In this document: positions 16,747 to 25,667 of the stretch, in pieces | How positions within the stretch are numbered: the first letter of the stretch is position 1 | How the letters are laid out: every line of letters starts with the position of its first letter | Origin: Bacteroidota bacterium | GTDB taxonomy: Bacteria > Bacteroidota > Bacteroidia > Bacteroidales > UBA4417 | Assembly (NCBI GenBank): GCA_013376995.1 | Contig: JACAAZ010000021.1 | Span: 1-64,000 of the forward strand | Direction: 5' to 3' | DNA length: 64,000 bases | Notes under the pieces: generated by a model | Seen by the model: only the letters and a program-made list of their open reading frames with translations | What the model was told of the DNA's origin: nothing | Database searches by the model: none | Translations under genes and position numbers: made by a program

Positions 16747-17892
16747 ATGAAAATTACAGGTTTTACAGTTTTGATGCTCCTGGTTGCCAATCTTGCTATG
16801 TGCCAACCTTTAGGCTCCTGGTTTAAGGATCTTGAATCAAAACCGCTGGCCGAAAGGACCAGGAAAATAGACTCATTGTTGTCAGTTTCGTCCCGCATCC
16901 CCATCATTGAATCCGACACCAATGTTTACTTCATTTATAAAGGGGATGCTGGTTCCGTTTTCATTGCAGGTGATGCAACAGGTTGGGCTCCGGCTCTCGC
17001 TATGCACAAAATTGGAGGAACCGATACATGGTATTGTATGGAAAGCTATGAGGCCTCAGCAAGGCTGGAATACAAGTTTGTAATTAACAAGTCTGAATGG
17101 ATACTGGACCCACTCAATCCGAGGAAAGTTACGGGAGGAACAGGCCAGAATTCGGAAATCCTTATGCCTGCTTATGAATACCCGCATGATATTGATGAAC
17201 GCGATGTGGTTCCCTGGGGGACCGAGTTCGATACCCTCATTCACAGCAAATACCTGTCTGAAAACCGCGCATTCCGAATCATTCTTCCGGCCTCCTATGA
17301 TAAAGGAAATAAAAGTTATCCTCTTGTATTTTTTCATGACGGTTATGACTTTTTTAAGTATACAGCCGCCAGGAATGTCATAAACAATATGATCTTCGAA
17401 AGGAAGATACAGCCTGTAATAGCTGTTTTTGTGGAACCCGTGCACAGGGATGATGAGTATTCAGGGAGATTGCAAAAAAACTATACCCGCTTTATGGTCA
17501 ATGAGCTTATCCCGTTTATGGACAGGAATTACCGAACTGAGGCCAGGGCTGAATCCCGTGCACAGATCGGGATATCAAATGGTGGAAATATCGCTCTCTG
17601 GCTGGTAGCTTCCCAGCCTGGAAAGACGGCTAAAGCTGCTGCAATGTCCAGCAATGTTATGAAGAATGTTGGTAACGCATTTCAGAAAGGAGGATGCCGG
17701 AATCAAATGATATACTTGCTGTTAGGGAAATATGATCTTCCTCCGTTGATCCCAATGGTAAGAAACCTGAATGAACAACTCAGGAAACATGGCTGCCAGG
17801 TTAGCTATCACGAATATCCCGAAGGACACAGCTGGAAATACTGGGAAAAGTATTTGCCGGATGCGCTGGAGTATTTTTTCCCTGCGAAATAG
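16747..17892 (+). CDS. Secreted esterase with N-terminal CBM48-like domain (enterochelin-esterase type)
   Basis: The 381-residue protein has a signal peptide (FTVLMLLVANLAMC). An N-terminal E-set/CBM48-like domain at about residues 55-135 contains SVFIAGDATGWAPALAMHKI and EYKFVINKSEWILDPLNP. The C-terminal esterase domain is of the Fes/esterase-D type. Its probable nucleophile serine is in GISNGGN (about residue 277) and the histidine in EGHSW near the end (about 359); a candidate acid is in LGKYDLPP. Related proteins hydrolyse siderophore esters or acyl groups on carbohydrates. The carbohydrate-binding-like domain and the starch locus a little over 1 kb away make a sugar ester plausible, but no substrate can be named. 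Confidence 0.82.
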   Translation: MKITGFTVLMLLVANLAMCQPLGSWFKDLESKPLAERTRKIDSLLSVSSRIPIIESDTNVYFIYKGDAGSVFIAGDATGWAPALAMHKIGGTDTWYCMESYEASARLEYKFVINKSEWILDPLNPRKVTGGTGQNSEILMPAYEYPHDIDERDVVPWGTEFDTLIHSKYLSENRAFRIILPASYDKGNKSYPLVFFHDGYDFFKYTAARNVINNMIFERKIQPVIAVFVEPVHRDDEYSGRLQKNYTRFMVNELIPFMDRNYRTEARAESRAQIGISNGGNIALWLVASQPGKTAKAAAMSSNVMKNVGNAFQKGGCRNQMIYLLLGKYDLPPLIPMVRNLNEQLRKHGCQVSYHEYPEGHSWKYWEKYLPDALEYFFPAK

Positions 17893-17915
17893 ATCCTTTA
17901 CGGAGAATATTATGC

Positions 17916-18911
17916 TTAGAAAGCTTTAAATCCAATGATCTCGCGCACCTCCTGTACTGTCTTCGAAGCACTTGCGTGTGCTTTCTCCTTACCCATGTTT
18001 ACAACTTTACTTAGGTAAGCCTCATTTTGCAGCAGATCAAGGATCCGTTCACGGAATGGAGTAGTGAACTTGATAACATCTTCTGCAAGCTGCTTTTTCA
18101 TATCACCGTAGCGAATGGAACAAGCCTGGTATTGATTTTCGAAAAACTGAAGTGTATCGGGTGTGGATAGAGCCTTCATCAAACCAAAAAGATTTTCAAT
18201 TGCTTGTGCTTTCGGTTGATTGGGTTCAGTAGGGCCTGAATCGGTAACTGCCTTCATCACCTTCTTTCGGATTACTTCGGGAGCATCAAAAAGGAAAATA
18301 GCATTCCCTTCCCCTTCACTTTTGCCCATCTTTGTGCTTCCATCCAGGCCAGGGATCTTAACCAGCTGCTCGCCGAAATTGTAAGCCACAGGTTCCGGGA
18401 AGTAATCCACTTTGTACATTCGGTTGAAACGGTTGGCAAAAGTCCTGGTCATTTCGAGATGCTGCTCCTGGTCCTTACCAACAGGCACCTTATGGGCCTT
18501 GTGAATAATAATATCTGCAGCCATAAGGGTAGGGTAGGTCAGGAGTCCTGCATTCACATTGTCAGGCTGGCTGCGTATTTTATCCTTGAAGGAAGTACAG
18601 CGTTCAAGCTCACCCGTATAGGCATTCATGTTAAGGAAGAGATATAACTCGGCAGTCTCAGGCAGATCACTCTGAAGATATAAAGTGGACTTCTCCGGAT
18701 CCAATCCGCACGCGAGGTATTCCACCAAAACCTGTTTCACGTTCCCGTGCAGGTCGGCAGGGGTTGGATGCGTGGTAAGTGAATGATAATCGGCAATAAA
18801 AAAATAACAATTACTGGTATCCTGCATCTTCACAAAGTTCTGCATGGCTCCAAAATAATTTCCAAGATGAAGGTTACCGGTCGGCCGGATCCCGCTTACA
18901 ACAATTTCCAT
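17916..18911 (-). CDS. trpS: Tryptophanyl-tRNA synthetase
   Basis: The 331-residue class I synthetase charges tRNA-Trp. The HIGH-type motif is GNLHLGNYFGAM (residues 12-23) and the KMSKS-type loop is STKMGKSEGEGN (about 192-203). Length and motif spacing are standard for bacterial TrpS. It is convergent with the esterase gene, 23 bp apart. The near-match AAGATTTG on the minus strand at about 18941-18934 could be its -7 element. Confidence 0.97.
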   Translation of the reverse strand: MEIVVSGIRPTGNLHLGNYFGAMQNFVKMQDTSNCYFFIADYHSLTTHPTPADLHGNVKQVLVEYLACGLDPEKSTLYLQSDLPETAELYLFLNMNAYTGELERCTSFKDKIRSQPDNVNAGLLTYPTLMAADIIIHKAHKVPVGKDQEQHLEMTRTFANRFNRMYKVDYFPEPVAYNFGEQLVKIPGLDGSTKMGKSEGEGNAIFLFDAPEVIRKKVMKAVTDSGPTEPNQPKAQAIENLFGLMKALSTPDTLQFFENQYQACSIRYGDMKKQLAEDVIKFTTPFRERILDLLQNEAYLSKVVNMGKEKAHASASKTVQEVREIIGFKAF

Positions 18912-18991
18912 ATTCCTTTTAATTCAGATGTTACAAATCTTTTTTTACTTGATCTAAGCCTAAATCTATTCCAGTGAATTTCAACAAAACC

Positions 18992-19027
18992 CTTAGTGTA
19001 TTCTTTGTGGCTTAGTGTCTTTGTGGC
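18992..19027. repeat. Imperfect tandem duplication CTTAGTGT...CTTTGTGGC
   Basis: CTTAGTGTATTCTTTGTGGC is followed at once by CTTAGTGTCTTTGTGGC, the same unit with three bases missing. It lies in the spacer upstream of trpS. I have the impression that elements of this wording are common between genes in environmental Bacteroidota, but this needs a genome-wide count. Confidence 0.6.
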
Positions 19028-19230
19028 AAATATTCTTACTATGCAGAAATGAAGCTACTTCTAAACGAATTTGTTCTTTTCCCCTACTTCTCAGGATCAA
19101 ATAAATCAAACTTTCTTAAATTTATTTAGCTTAAACCCTGTTAAAGAAGTGCAAAAATAGGGATTTAAGTTCAATTGAAGATTTTACCGCTGCCAGAAGC
19201 TTCAAAAGTAAAGCCTATAAATATTTAACC

Positions 19231-19244
19231 TGCAAACGATTGCA
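19231..19244. promoter_or_regulatory. LacI-type operator upstream of the starch-degradation gene run
   Basis: TGCAAACGATTGCA is a near-perfect palindrome with TGCAA/TTGCA arms around a central CG, the usual form of LacI-family operators. It matches 13 of 14 bases of the site at 31197-31210 beside the LacI-family regulator gene. It lies 37 bp before the -7 element TATCTTTG (19281-19288), upstream of the likely -33 region, so either activation or repression is possible. Confidence 0.8.
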
Positions 19245-19280
19245 AAGATTTCAGATACTTTTATCTGGATTCTTTTCCCA

Positions 19281-19288
19281 TATCTTTG
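19281..19288 (+). promoter_or_regulatory. Bacteroidota -7 promoter element for the SusA-like amylase gene
   Basis: TATCTTTG fits TAnnTTTG exactly and ends 21 bp before the ATG at 19310. It also argues against the in-frame TTG at 19286 as the start, since that codon is part of the promoter element. Confidence 0.6.
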
Positions 19289-19309
19289 CAGGTGTTAAAA
19301 CCTGATCGT

Positions 19310-21151
19310 ATGAAAAAGTATCTCATTATTTCATTCCTAATTATTTATTATTCAAATACATATGCCCAGGTCACCATCGACCATGTAGAACCACCCAATT
19401 GGTGGATTGGCATGAAGAACAAAACGGTCCAACTCATGATTCATGGAAATAACATTGGCCGGACCGATCCTTCTGTCAGTACTAAAGGCGTTAAGATCAA
19501 GAAATCGCACAAGGCGGGTTCTGATTACCTGTTCCTGGACCTCCAGATATCCGGGGATTTAAAACCCTGCACTGTTCAGCTTAGTTTCAATGATGACCGC
19601 AAACCTCTTGCAACCTGGAACTATGAGTTGAAGGCCCGTTCCCAGGGTTCTGCTGAAAGGAAGTCTTTTACTACTGCTGATAATATCTACCTCATTATGC
19701 CGGATCGCTTCGCTAATGGAGATCCTTCAAATGATGATATGCCGGGAATGAAAGAACGATCCGACAGGTCAAATCCGAACGGCAGGCATGGTGGCGACAT
19801 CAAAGGTATCAGCGATCACCTCGATTACCTTCAAAAACTCGGGGTTACAGCTATTTGGTGTACACCGGTTCTCGAAAATAATATGCCGCACGCTTCATAC
19901 CATGGTTATGCAATCACTGACCTGTACAAAGTTGATCCACGTTTTGGAACCAATGAATCTTTCCGCGACCTGGTCAGGGATGCACATCAAAAGGGAATGA
20001 AGACCATCATGGATATGGTATTTAATCACTTCGGCACGGAGCATTGGTGGATGAAAGACCTGCCTCAGAAAGACTGGATCAACCAATGGCCTGATTTCAC
20101 CCGCTCCAACTTTCATGGAGTTTCAAATATCGATCCTCACGCCTCAAAGTTCGATAAAGAAAGAATGGTAAACGGATGGTTCGACAATACCATGGCTGAC
20201 TTTAACCAGCAGAATCCTTTTGTTGCCAACTACCTCATCCAGAACAGTATCTGGTGGATCGAATATGCAGGTTTGGACGGAATCCGCCAGGATACCTATC
20301 CATATTCTGACCAGCAATTCATGACTTCCTGGATGAAAAGGCTGAGAGAAGAATATCCTGATTTTAAAGTTGTTGGGGAAGTATGGCTGAATAGCCCATC
20401 AGAAGTCGCATACTGGATGGACAATTCTCCAAATCACCCCGAATCTCGAACATTCCTCACGAATGTTTTCGATTTTCCGCTCGCGTTTGCCATACAAAAG
20501 GCTTTTGTCGAAGATGATGGCTGGGATACTGGTATGGGAAGGCTATACGATATTGTTAGCCAGGATTTTTTGTACAGTAAACCTTCAGAGTTAGTAGTAT
20601 TCGCTGATAATCATGATATTGAAAGGATGTATGCTGTGCTCAAGACTGTTGACAACGTAAAGATGGCATTGGCATTTATTTGCACAACCAGGGGAATTCC
20701 ATTGATATATTACGGCACAGAAGCTTTGAGCGACAGGGGATCTCTTGAAGGTGATTCCGGCAAGCGCAAAGACTTCCCGGGAGGATGGGCAGGCGATAAG
20801 ACAAATATGTTCACTACTCAGGAACTTTCGAACGACCAACAGGCTTTGTACCAGTACACCACAAAATTGCTTAACTGGCGAAAGAGTAATAAGACAATCC
20901 AGGAAGGAGTATTAACTCACTATATTCCTGAAAATGGTATTTATGTATACTTCAAAACTCTGGGGGATAACTCGGTAATGGTTATCCTTAATAATAGCAA
21001 CAAGGAAAAGAATGTTGAAACAAAACGTTTCAGGGAGAATCTTGATGGATTCAGGAATGGGAAGGACGCCCTGGATGGTACAACAATCAGGGACCTGGAC
21101 AAAATCAATGTTCCGGCTAAAACAGCCAGGATAATTGAACTATCAAAATAA
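19310..21151 (+). CDS. GH13 neopullulanase/cyclomaltodextrinase-like alpha-amylase (SusA-type)
   Basis: The 613-residue enzyme has a signal peptide (LIISFLIIYYSNTYAQ) and is probably periplasmic. The N-terminal domain starting VTIDHVEPPNWWIGMK is the cyclomaltodextrinase N-domain typical of SusA. The GH13 barrel holds the nucleophile aspartate in GIRQDTYPY (about 326), the acid/base glutamate in VVGEVW (about 356) and the transition-state aspartate in FADNHD (about 435). Enzymes of this type cut maltodextrins and pullulan fragments after import. It starts a run of three starch genes (19310-25585) with spacings of 42 bp and then 153 bp. A LacI-type operator and a -7 element lie upstream. Confidence 0.94.
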   Translation: MKKYLIISFLIIYYSNTYAQVTIDHVEPPNWWIGMKNKTVQLMIHGNNIGRTDPSVSTKGVKIKKSHKAGSDYLFLDLQISGDLKPCTVQLSFNDDRKPLATWNYELKARSQGSAERKSFTTADNIYLIMPDRFANGDPSNDDMPGMKERSDRSNPNGRHGGDIKGISDHLDYLQKLGVTAIWCTPVLENNMPHASYHGYAITDLYKVDPRFGTNESFRDLVRDAHQKGMKTIMDMVFNHFGTEHWWMKDLPQKDWINQWPDFTRSNFHGVSNIDPHASKFDKERMVNGWFDNTMADFNQQNPFVANYLIQNSIWWIEYAGLDGIRQDTYPYSDQQFMTSWMKRLREEYPDFKVVGEVWLNSPSEVAYWMDNSPNHPESRTFLTNVFDFPLAFAIQKAFVEDDGWDTGMGRLYDIVSQDFLYSKPSELVVFADNHDIERMYAVLKTVDNVKMALAFICTTRGIPLIYYGTEALSDRGSLEGDSGKRKDFPGGWAGDKTNMFTTQELSNDQQALYQYTTKLLNWRKSNKTIQEGVLTHYIPENGIYVYFKTLGDNSVMVILNNSNKEKNVETKRFRENLDGFRNGKDALDGTTIRDLDKINVPAKTARIIELSK

Positions 21152-21193
21152 TTTCCGAATATTCAGGCTCAGCCTTGGAGTTAACTTAGCCAA

Positions 21194-24061
21194 ATGCAAT
21201 CCTTTGTTCAAATGAGAATAAGAATTTTAACCAATCGCTTGACCGGTTTTGCCCTGGCTCTTGCCCTGATGCTGCTTACTTGGCCCAATCCACTTTCTGC
21301 CCAGGTAATTCGGATTGAGCCCCCTAGTCCTGCAGTGAATATCGATGCTACGTTATACTATGATGCTTCTCAGGGAAATAAGGCATTGAAGAACTATAGC
21401 GGGGATGTCTATCTCCATACCGGTGTTATAACCAATAAAAGCCTTGATGGTCACGACTGGAAATATGTAGTTGGAAATTGGGGAAAGCCGGATAAGCTGG
21501 TCCTCATGAAAAGAGAAGGTCCCAACCTCTACTCTTTCAAATTACAGATCAAATCCTTCTATAAACTGGGTGATCAGGATGTTGCTCAGCAATTAGCTTT
21601 CGTATTCAGGAACGAAGATGGTACAATAGTCGGGAAAACCACTGAAAATGAAGATATCACCATACCCGTTAATGGATACAAGGTTCCCGAAAAGAAGTCC
21701 CTTAAAATTGTTAATGAGAAAAGAAAGGTTATTTCTATACAGCCCGTTGGTGTCGGTTGGAATGTGACTACTGACCACGGAATGGTCACGATTCGTACAT
21801 ATGCTGATAATATTCTTGGAATTGGTTTTTCTCCATCAGGTAATGTAAACGAAGATTCATCACATGCTGTCGTTGCAAAACCTGTTGCTATTTCAAGCAA
21901 GTCTTGCAAAGTTGGTAAAGGCGAAATTCTGAAAAGCGGGGATATCAGCGTGTATGCCAATTCGGATCCATATTACCTTGCCTTCATATACAAGGGGGAT
22001 ACTATCCTGCAGGAAGAAGACGGATTCTTTCAACAACCCGGAAACAGTGGGGTAAGGTTCAGGCTTGGTAAAGATGAAGCCATCTATGGTGCCGGGGAAA
22101 GGGCATTACCTATGAACCGCCGGGGAAATCGCTTCTCATTATACAATAGGCCTTTCTATGGGTATGAATATGGTGCCGCAATGCTCAATTATTCTATGCC
22201 ATTAACGTTCTCCTCCCGGAAATATGCTGTATTATTCGATAATCCAGCCAAAGGTTATGTTGATATCGGGAAAACAGAATCCAACGTCCAGGAATGGGGT
22301 ACGTCCGGTGGAACTCTCCGGTATTTTGTAATCGCGGGGAAGGATTGGCAGGAAATAACCAAATCTTATACAGCCCTTACCGGCCGGCAATCGCTGCCGC
22401 CTCGCTGGGTATTTGGTAACCTCCAAAGCCGGATGGCCTACCGGAATCAGTTAGAAACAGACAGCATTGTTTCCCTGATGCGGAAAAAGAATTTCCCGGT
22501 TGATGCTGTAATCCTTGACTTCTATTGGTTCGGTGACAGTATCCAGGGGCATCTTGGCAACCTCGACTGGTACAGGAAGGCTTGGCCCGACCCCGTTGGA
22601 ATGATAAACAAGTTTAAGAAGGAAGGAATCAAAACCATCCTGATCACGGAGCCATATGTTATTGACACGGTTGCAAATTACGCGGATGCAGCTTCTAAGG
22701 GCGTTTTTGTAACCGATAGTTTAGGCCATCCTTACAAGGATAAGCAATTCTATTTTGGTACCGGAAGCCTGATCGATATTTTCAAGCCGGAAGCCAGGGA
22801 CTGGTTCTGGAGCAAGTATAAAAAGCAGATCGACAATGGAGTAGCTGCCTGGTGGGGCGACCTCGGTGAACCAGAAAGCCATCCGGCAGATATCCATCAC
22901 AGCATTGGCACAGCTGACCAGGTTCATAACATTTTTGGACATTACTGGGATAGGATGTTGTTCGAAAAATACAAACAGAATTATCCAGGCACAAGGCTAT
23001 TCCATCTGCAACGTTCCGGTTTTGCGGGATCGCAGCGTTATTCAGCATTCCCATGGACCGGTGATGTGTCACGAAGTTGGGGAGGACTGAAAGCACAATT
23101 ACCGTTGCTCTTAACTATGAGCATGAGTGGCCTAGGCTACATTCATTCTGATGCCGGAGGCTTTGCACAGGGTTTGAAAGATGATGAACTTTATACCCGT
23201 TGGCTTCAGTTTGCTGTATTCACTCCAATTCTTCGGCCCCACGGATCTGGCATTCCGTCTGAACCTGTTTACTGGAGTGAAAAAACACAGGATATTGTGC
23301 GGAAGTATATGGAACTCCGTTATTCATTGCTTCCTTATAATTATACCCTGGCCTGGGAAAATGCTACAAGTGGCACTCCTTTAATGAGGCCTTTATTTTA
23401 TAATTACCCGGGAGACACTACTGCTGTCGCAATTGGTGATCAGTATATGTGGGGTGATCATATGATGGTGGTTGCTATTACGGATAAAGGAGCAACAAGT
23501 AAGAAAATCTACCTTCCTGCCGGAAACTGGATAGATTTCAATACTGCTAAACAGTATAAAGGGGGTGAATGGATAGATTATCAGCTAAGTATAGAAAATA
23601 TTCCTGTATTCGTGAAAACCGGTAGCTTCATCCCAATGACAAAGCCTGTTCATTCAACGGATCTTTATACATCCGAGGAATATATTGTCAGGTACTATCC
23701 TTCCCAAGCCGCTGAATTCACGCAATATGAAGATGATGGAACCGATAACCAGGCAATGGCGAAAGGAAAGTTTGAACTTATTCATTATGAAGCGAAGCAG
23801 GATTCCCACATCATTGTTATCAGTCTTTCAAAAAAAGGTAATTGGACAGGTATGCCTGTAAACCGCAAAATGACCTTCAAGGTATTCCGAGATATCGCAC
23901 CAGCTAAAGTCCTCATTAATGGGAAGCCGATCCCTGTTTCACATTCAACTAAAGCAGGTGTAAGTTCCTGGCAACTTAAAGATGGTTGGTTGGATATCTC
24001 TTTTTCATGGAACGGACAACCCGTTAAAATCCAACTAACCGATGCTGTTTCTAACCCCTGA
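21194..24061 (+). CDS. GH31 alpha-glucosidase with an N-terminal DUF4961-like domain
   Basis: The 955-residue secreted enzyme has a signal peptide ending LSAQ (about residue 37). The first domain (about 38-165) contains GDVYLHTGVITNKS and DWKYV. It is clearly homologous to the N-terminal domain of the GH13 protein at 27186, and may be the domain catalogued as DUF4961. Next come the galactose-mutarotase-like N domain and the GH31 barrel, with the nucleophile aspartate in WWGDLGEP (about 555) and the acid/base in FPWTGDVSRSW (about 623). C-terminal beta domains follow. The enzyme should release glucose from the non-reducing ends of malto-oligosaccharides. It follows the GH13 gene by 42 bp and is probably in the same transcript. 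Confidence 0.95.
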   Translation: MQSFVQMRIRILTNRLTGFALALALMLLTWPNPLSAQVIRIEPPSPAVNIDATLYYDASQGNKALKNYSGDVYLHTGVITNKSLDGHDWKYVVGNWGKPDKLVLMKREGPNLYSFKLQIKSFYKLGDQDVAQQLAFVFRNEDGTIVGKTTENEDITIPVNGYKVPEKKSLKIVNEKRKVISIQPVGVGWNVTTDHGMVTIRTYADNILGIGFSPSGNVNEDSSHAVVAKPVAISSKSCKVGKGEILKSGDISVYANSDPYYLAFIYKGDTILQEEDGFFQQPGNSGVRFRLGKDEAIYGAGERALPMNRRGNRFSLYNRPFYGYEYGAAMLNYSMPLTFSSRKYAVLFDNPAKGYVDIGKTESNVQEWGTSGGTLRYFVIAGKDWQEITKSYTALTGRQSLPPRWVFGNLQSRMAYRNQLETDSIVSLMRKKNFPVDAVILDFYWFGDSIQGHLGNLDWYRKAWPDPVGMINKFKKEGIKTILITEPYVIDTVANYADAASKGVFVTDSLGHPYKDKQFYFGTGSLIDIFKPEARDWFWSKYKKQIDNGVAAWWGDLGEPESHPADIHHSIGTADQVHNIFGHYWDRMLFEKYKQNYPGTRLFHLQRSGFAGSQRYSAFPWTGDVSRSWGGLKAQLPLLLTMSMSGLGYIHSDAGGFAQGLKDDELYTRWLQFAVFTPILRPHGSGIPSEPVYWSEKTQDIVRKYMELRYSLLPYNYTLAWENATSGTPLMRPLFYNYPGDTTAVAIGDQYMWGDHMMVVAITDKGATSKKIYLPAGNWIDFNTAKQYKGGEWIDYQLSIENIPVFVKTGSFIPMTKPVHSTDLYTSEEYIVRYYPSQAAEFTQYEDDGTDNQAMAKGKFELIHYEAKQDSHIIVISLSKKGNWTGMPVNRKMTFKVFRDIAPAKVLINGKPIPVSHSTKAGVSSWQLKDGWLDISFSWNGQPVKIQLTDAVSNP

Positions 24062-24124
24062 TAACTTAATTCATGAATAATAACGTGCTTTATCATTCCC
24101 CCATTATCTCTCCTTTTATCTGAC

Positions 24125-24194
24125 AACCAATAACTAATAACCAGTAACTAATAACCAATAACCAATAACTTATAACTCATTACCGATAACTGTT
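24125..24194. repeat. Heptamer tandem array (AACYAAT)n
   Basis: Ten consecutive 7-bp units (AACCAAT, AACTAAT, AACCAGT and drifting variants) fill most of the space between the GH31 and GH13 genes. The last two units are the most degenerate. Unlike the other arrays in the window this one is not a polypurine/polypyrimidine tract, yet the 7-bp period is the same. Confidence 0.85.
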
Positions 24195-24214
24195 AAACAA
24201 CCTAACAAAAAAAC

Positions 24215-25585
24215 ATGAGAAACTTTTACAAAAAGCTGGCAATGATAGGGTTAGCTCCCTTTTTATTGCTCTCCTGCAAGGAGAAGCAGATTCCTGCTAA
24301 TTACCCGGATTGGGCTAAAAATGCAGTTATTTATGAGGTTAACACTCGTCAGTACACTCCTGAAGGAACCTTCAAGGCTTTCGAAGCTCACCTTCCCAGA
24401 CTTAAGGAACTGGGTGTTGACATTCTCTGGTTCATGCCTATTCATCCAATTGGAATTGTAAAACGTAAAGTTCCCGAAGGAAGGACAGAAAGCCTCGGCA
24501 GCTACTATTCAGTTAAAGATTATAAGGGGATAAATCCAGAGTTCGGAACTGAAGCAGATTTCAAGGAATTGGTTGATAAGGCTCACTCCATGGGTTTCAA
24601 AGTTATTATCGATTGGGTTGCTAACCACACAGCCTGGGATAACGCCTGGATCACTGAGCACCCGGATTGGTATAAGCAGGATAGTGCGGGGCATATTGTA
24701 TCTGCCTTTGATTGGACTGATGTTGCCAAGTTGAATTATGACAACAAGGACATGCGGAAAGCAATGATCGAATCTATGAAGTATTGGATCGATAAATGTA
24801 ATATTGATGGCTTCCGTTGCGATGTAGCCGGTGAAGTGCCTGCCGATTTCTGGGATCAGGCCCGTGCTGAACTTGAGAAAACAAAACCATTGTTTATGCT
24901 TGCTGAGAACGAGGATAAACCGGAATTATATAAAAAGGCATTTGACGCTGCATATGGATGGGGAATGCACTCTATTATGCACGAAGTATACCAGGGCAAA
25001 CGTCCTTTTTCAGATATCGTAAAGCAGGTTTTCAAGGTTGACTCAATAATGCCGAAATATGCATTACAGATGAACTTCGTCACCAATCATGACGAGAATT
25101 CATGGAACGGTACTGCCTGGGAAAAATTTGGGACCGGCCTGGATAATTTTACAATACTTACCTACACTCTTCCTGGAATACCTTTGATATACAGCGGACA
25201 GGAAGTCGGCCTCGACAAACGTCTGCAGTTCTTTATTAAAGATAGTATAGATTGGAAGGGAAAAGATTTGAGTCCATTCCTGAAAACCTTGAACGATCTA
25301 AAACACAATAACGAGGCTCTCTGGAATCCTCCATTTGGCGGCAAATTTATTCCGATCGACAATACAGAGCCTGAAAAGATTTTGACCTTCATGCGGATTA
25401 AAGGCAAACATCATGTTCTGGTTGCTTTAAATATGAGTTCTGAGGAGGTAAAATTCAGGTTCAAAACCTCAAAAGTTGATGGAGAGTATACCGACATTTT
25501 TGCTAAGGTTAATATATCAGTAAATAGCTCAAATCTAGATCTTTCTTTACCACCATGGGCTTATTGGGTGGTCGAGTCAAAATAG
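24215..25585 (+). CDS. GH13 alpha-amylase, lipoprotein
   Basis: The 456-residue protein has a lipoprotein signal (lipobox LLLSC, cysteine 21), so it probably sits on the outer membrane like SusG. The GH13 domain begins at once (WAKNAVIYEVNTRQYTPEGTF). It carries the nucleophile in GFRCDVAGE (about 203), the acid/base in MLAENED (about 231) and the third acid in VTNHDENSW (about 293), followed by a short beta-sandwich. It lacks the extra starch-binding module that SusG has. It is the third gene of the rightward run, separated from the GH31 gene by a heptamer array, and is followed by a strong terminator. Confidence 0.93.
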   Translation: MRNFYKKLAMIGLAPFLLLSCKEKQIPANYPDWAKNAVIYEVNTRQYTPEGTFKAFEAHLPRLKELGVDILWFMPIHPIGIVKRKVPEGRTESLGSYYSVKDYKGINPEFGTEADFKELVDKAHSMGFKVIIDWVANHTAWDNAWITEHPDWYKQDSAGHIVSAFDWTDVAKLNYDNKDMRKAMIESMKYWIDKCNIDGFRCDVAGEVPADFWDQARAELEKTKPLFMLAENEDKPELYKKAFDAAYGWGMHSIMHEVYQGKRPFSDIVKQVFKVDSIMPKYALQMNFVTNHDENSWNGTAWEKFGTGLDNFTILTYTLPGIPLIYSGQEVGLDKRLQFFIKDSIDWKGKDLSPFLKTLNDLKHNNEALWNPPFGGKFIPIDNTEPEKILTFMRIKGKHHVLVALNMSSEEVKFRFKTSKVDGEYTDIFAKVNISVNSSNLDLSLPPWAYWVVESK

Positions 25586-25615
25586 CAGCAAGGCTTTAAT
25601 GCATCTCTGATAAAA

Positions 25616-25652
25616 GAAAACGCCTGCCGGAAACCTGGCAGGCGTTTTCTTT
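25616..25652. terminator. Bidirectional terminator between convergent amylase and transporter genes
   Basis: A 13-bp perfect stem (GAAAACGCCTGCC at 25616-25628 with its complement at 25637-25649) closes an 8-nt loop. A-rich sequence on the left and T-rich sequence on the right let it work on both strands. It lies between genes ending at 25585 (plus) and 25668 (minus). Confidence 0.9.
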
Positions 25653-25667
25653 GGCTTACAGGCCGGA

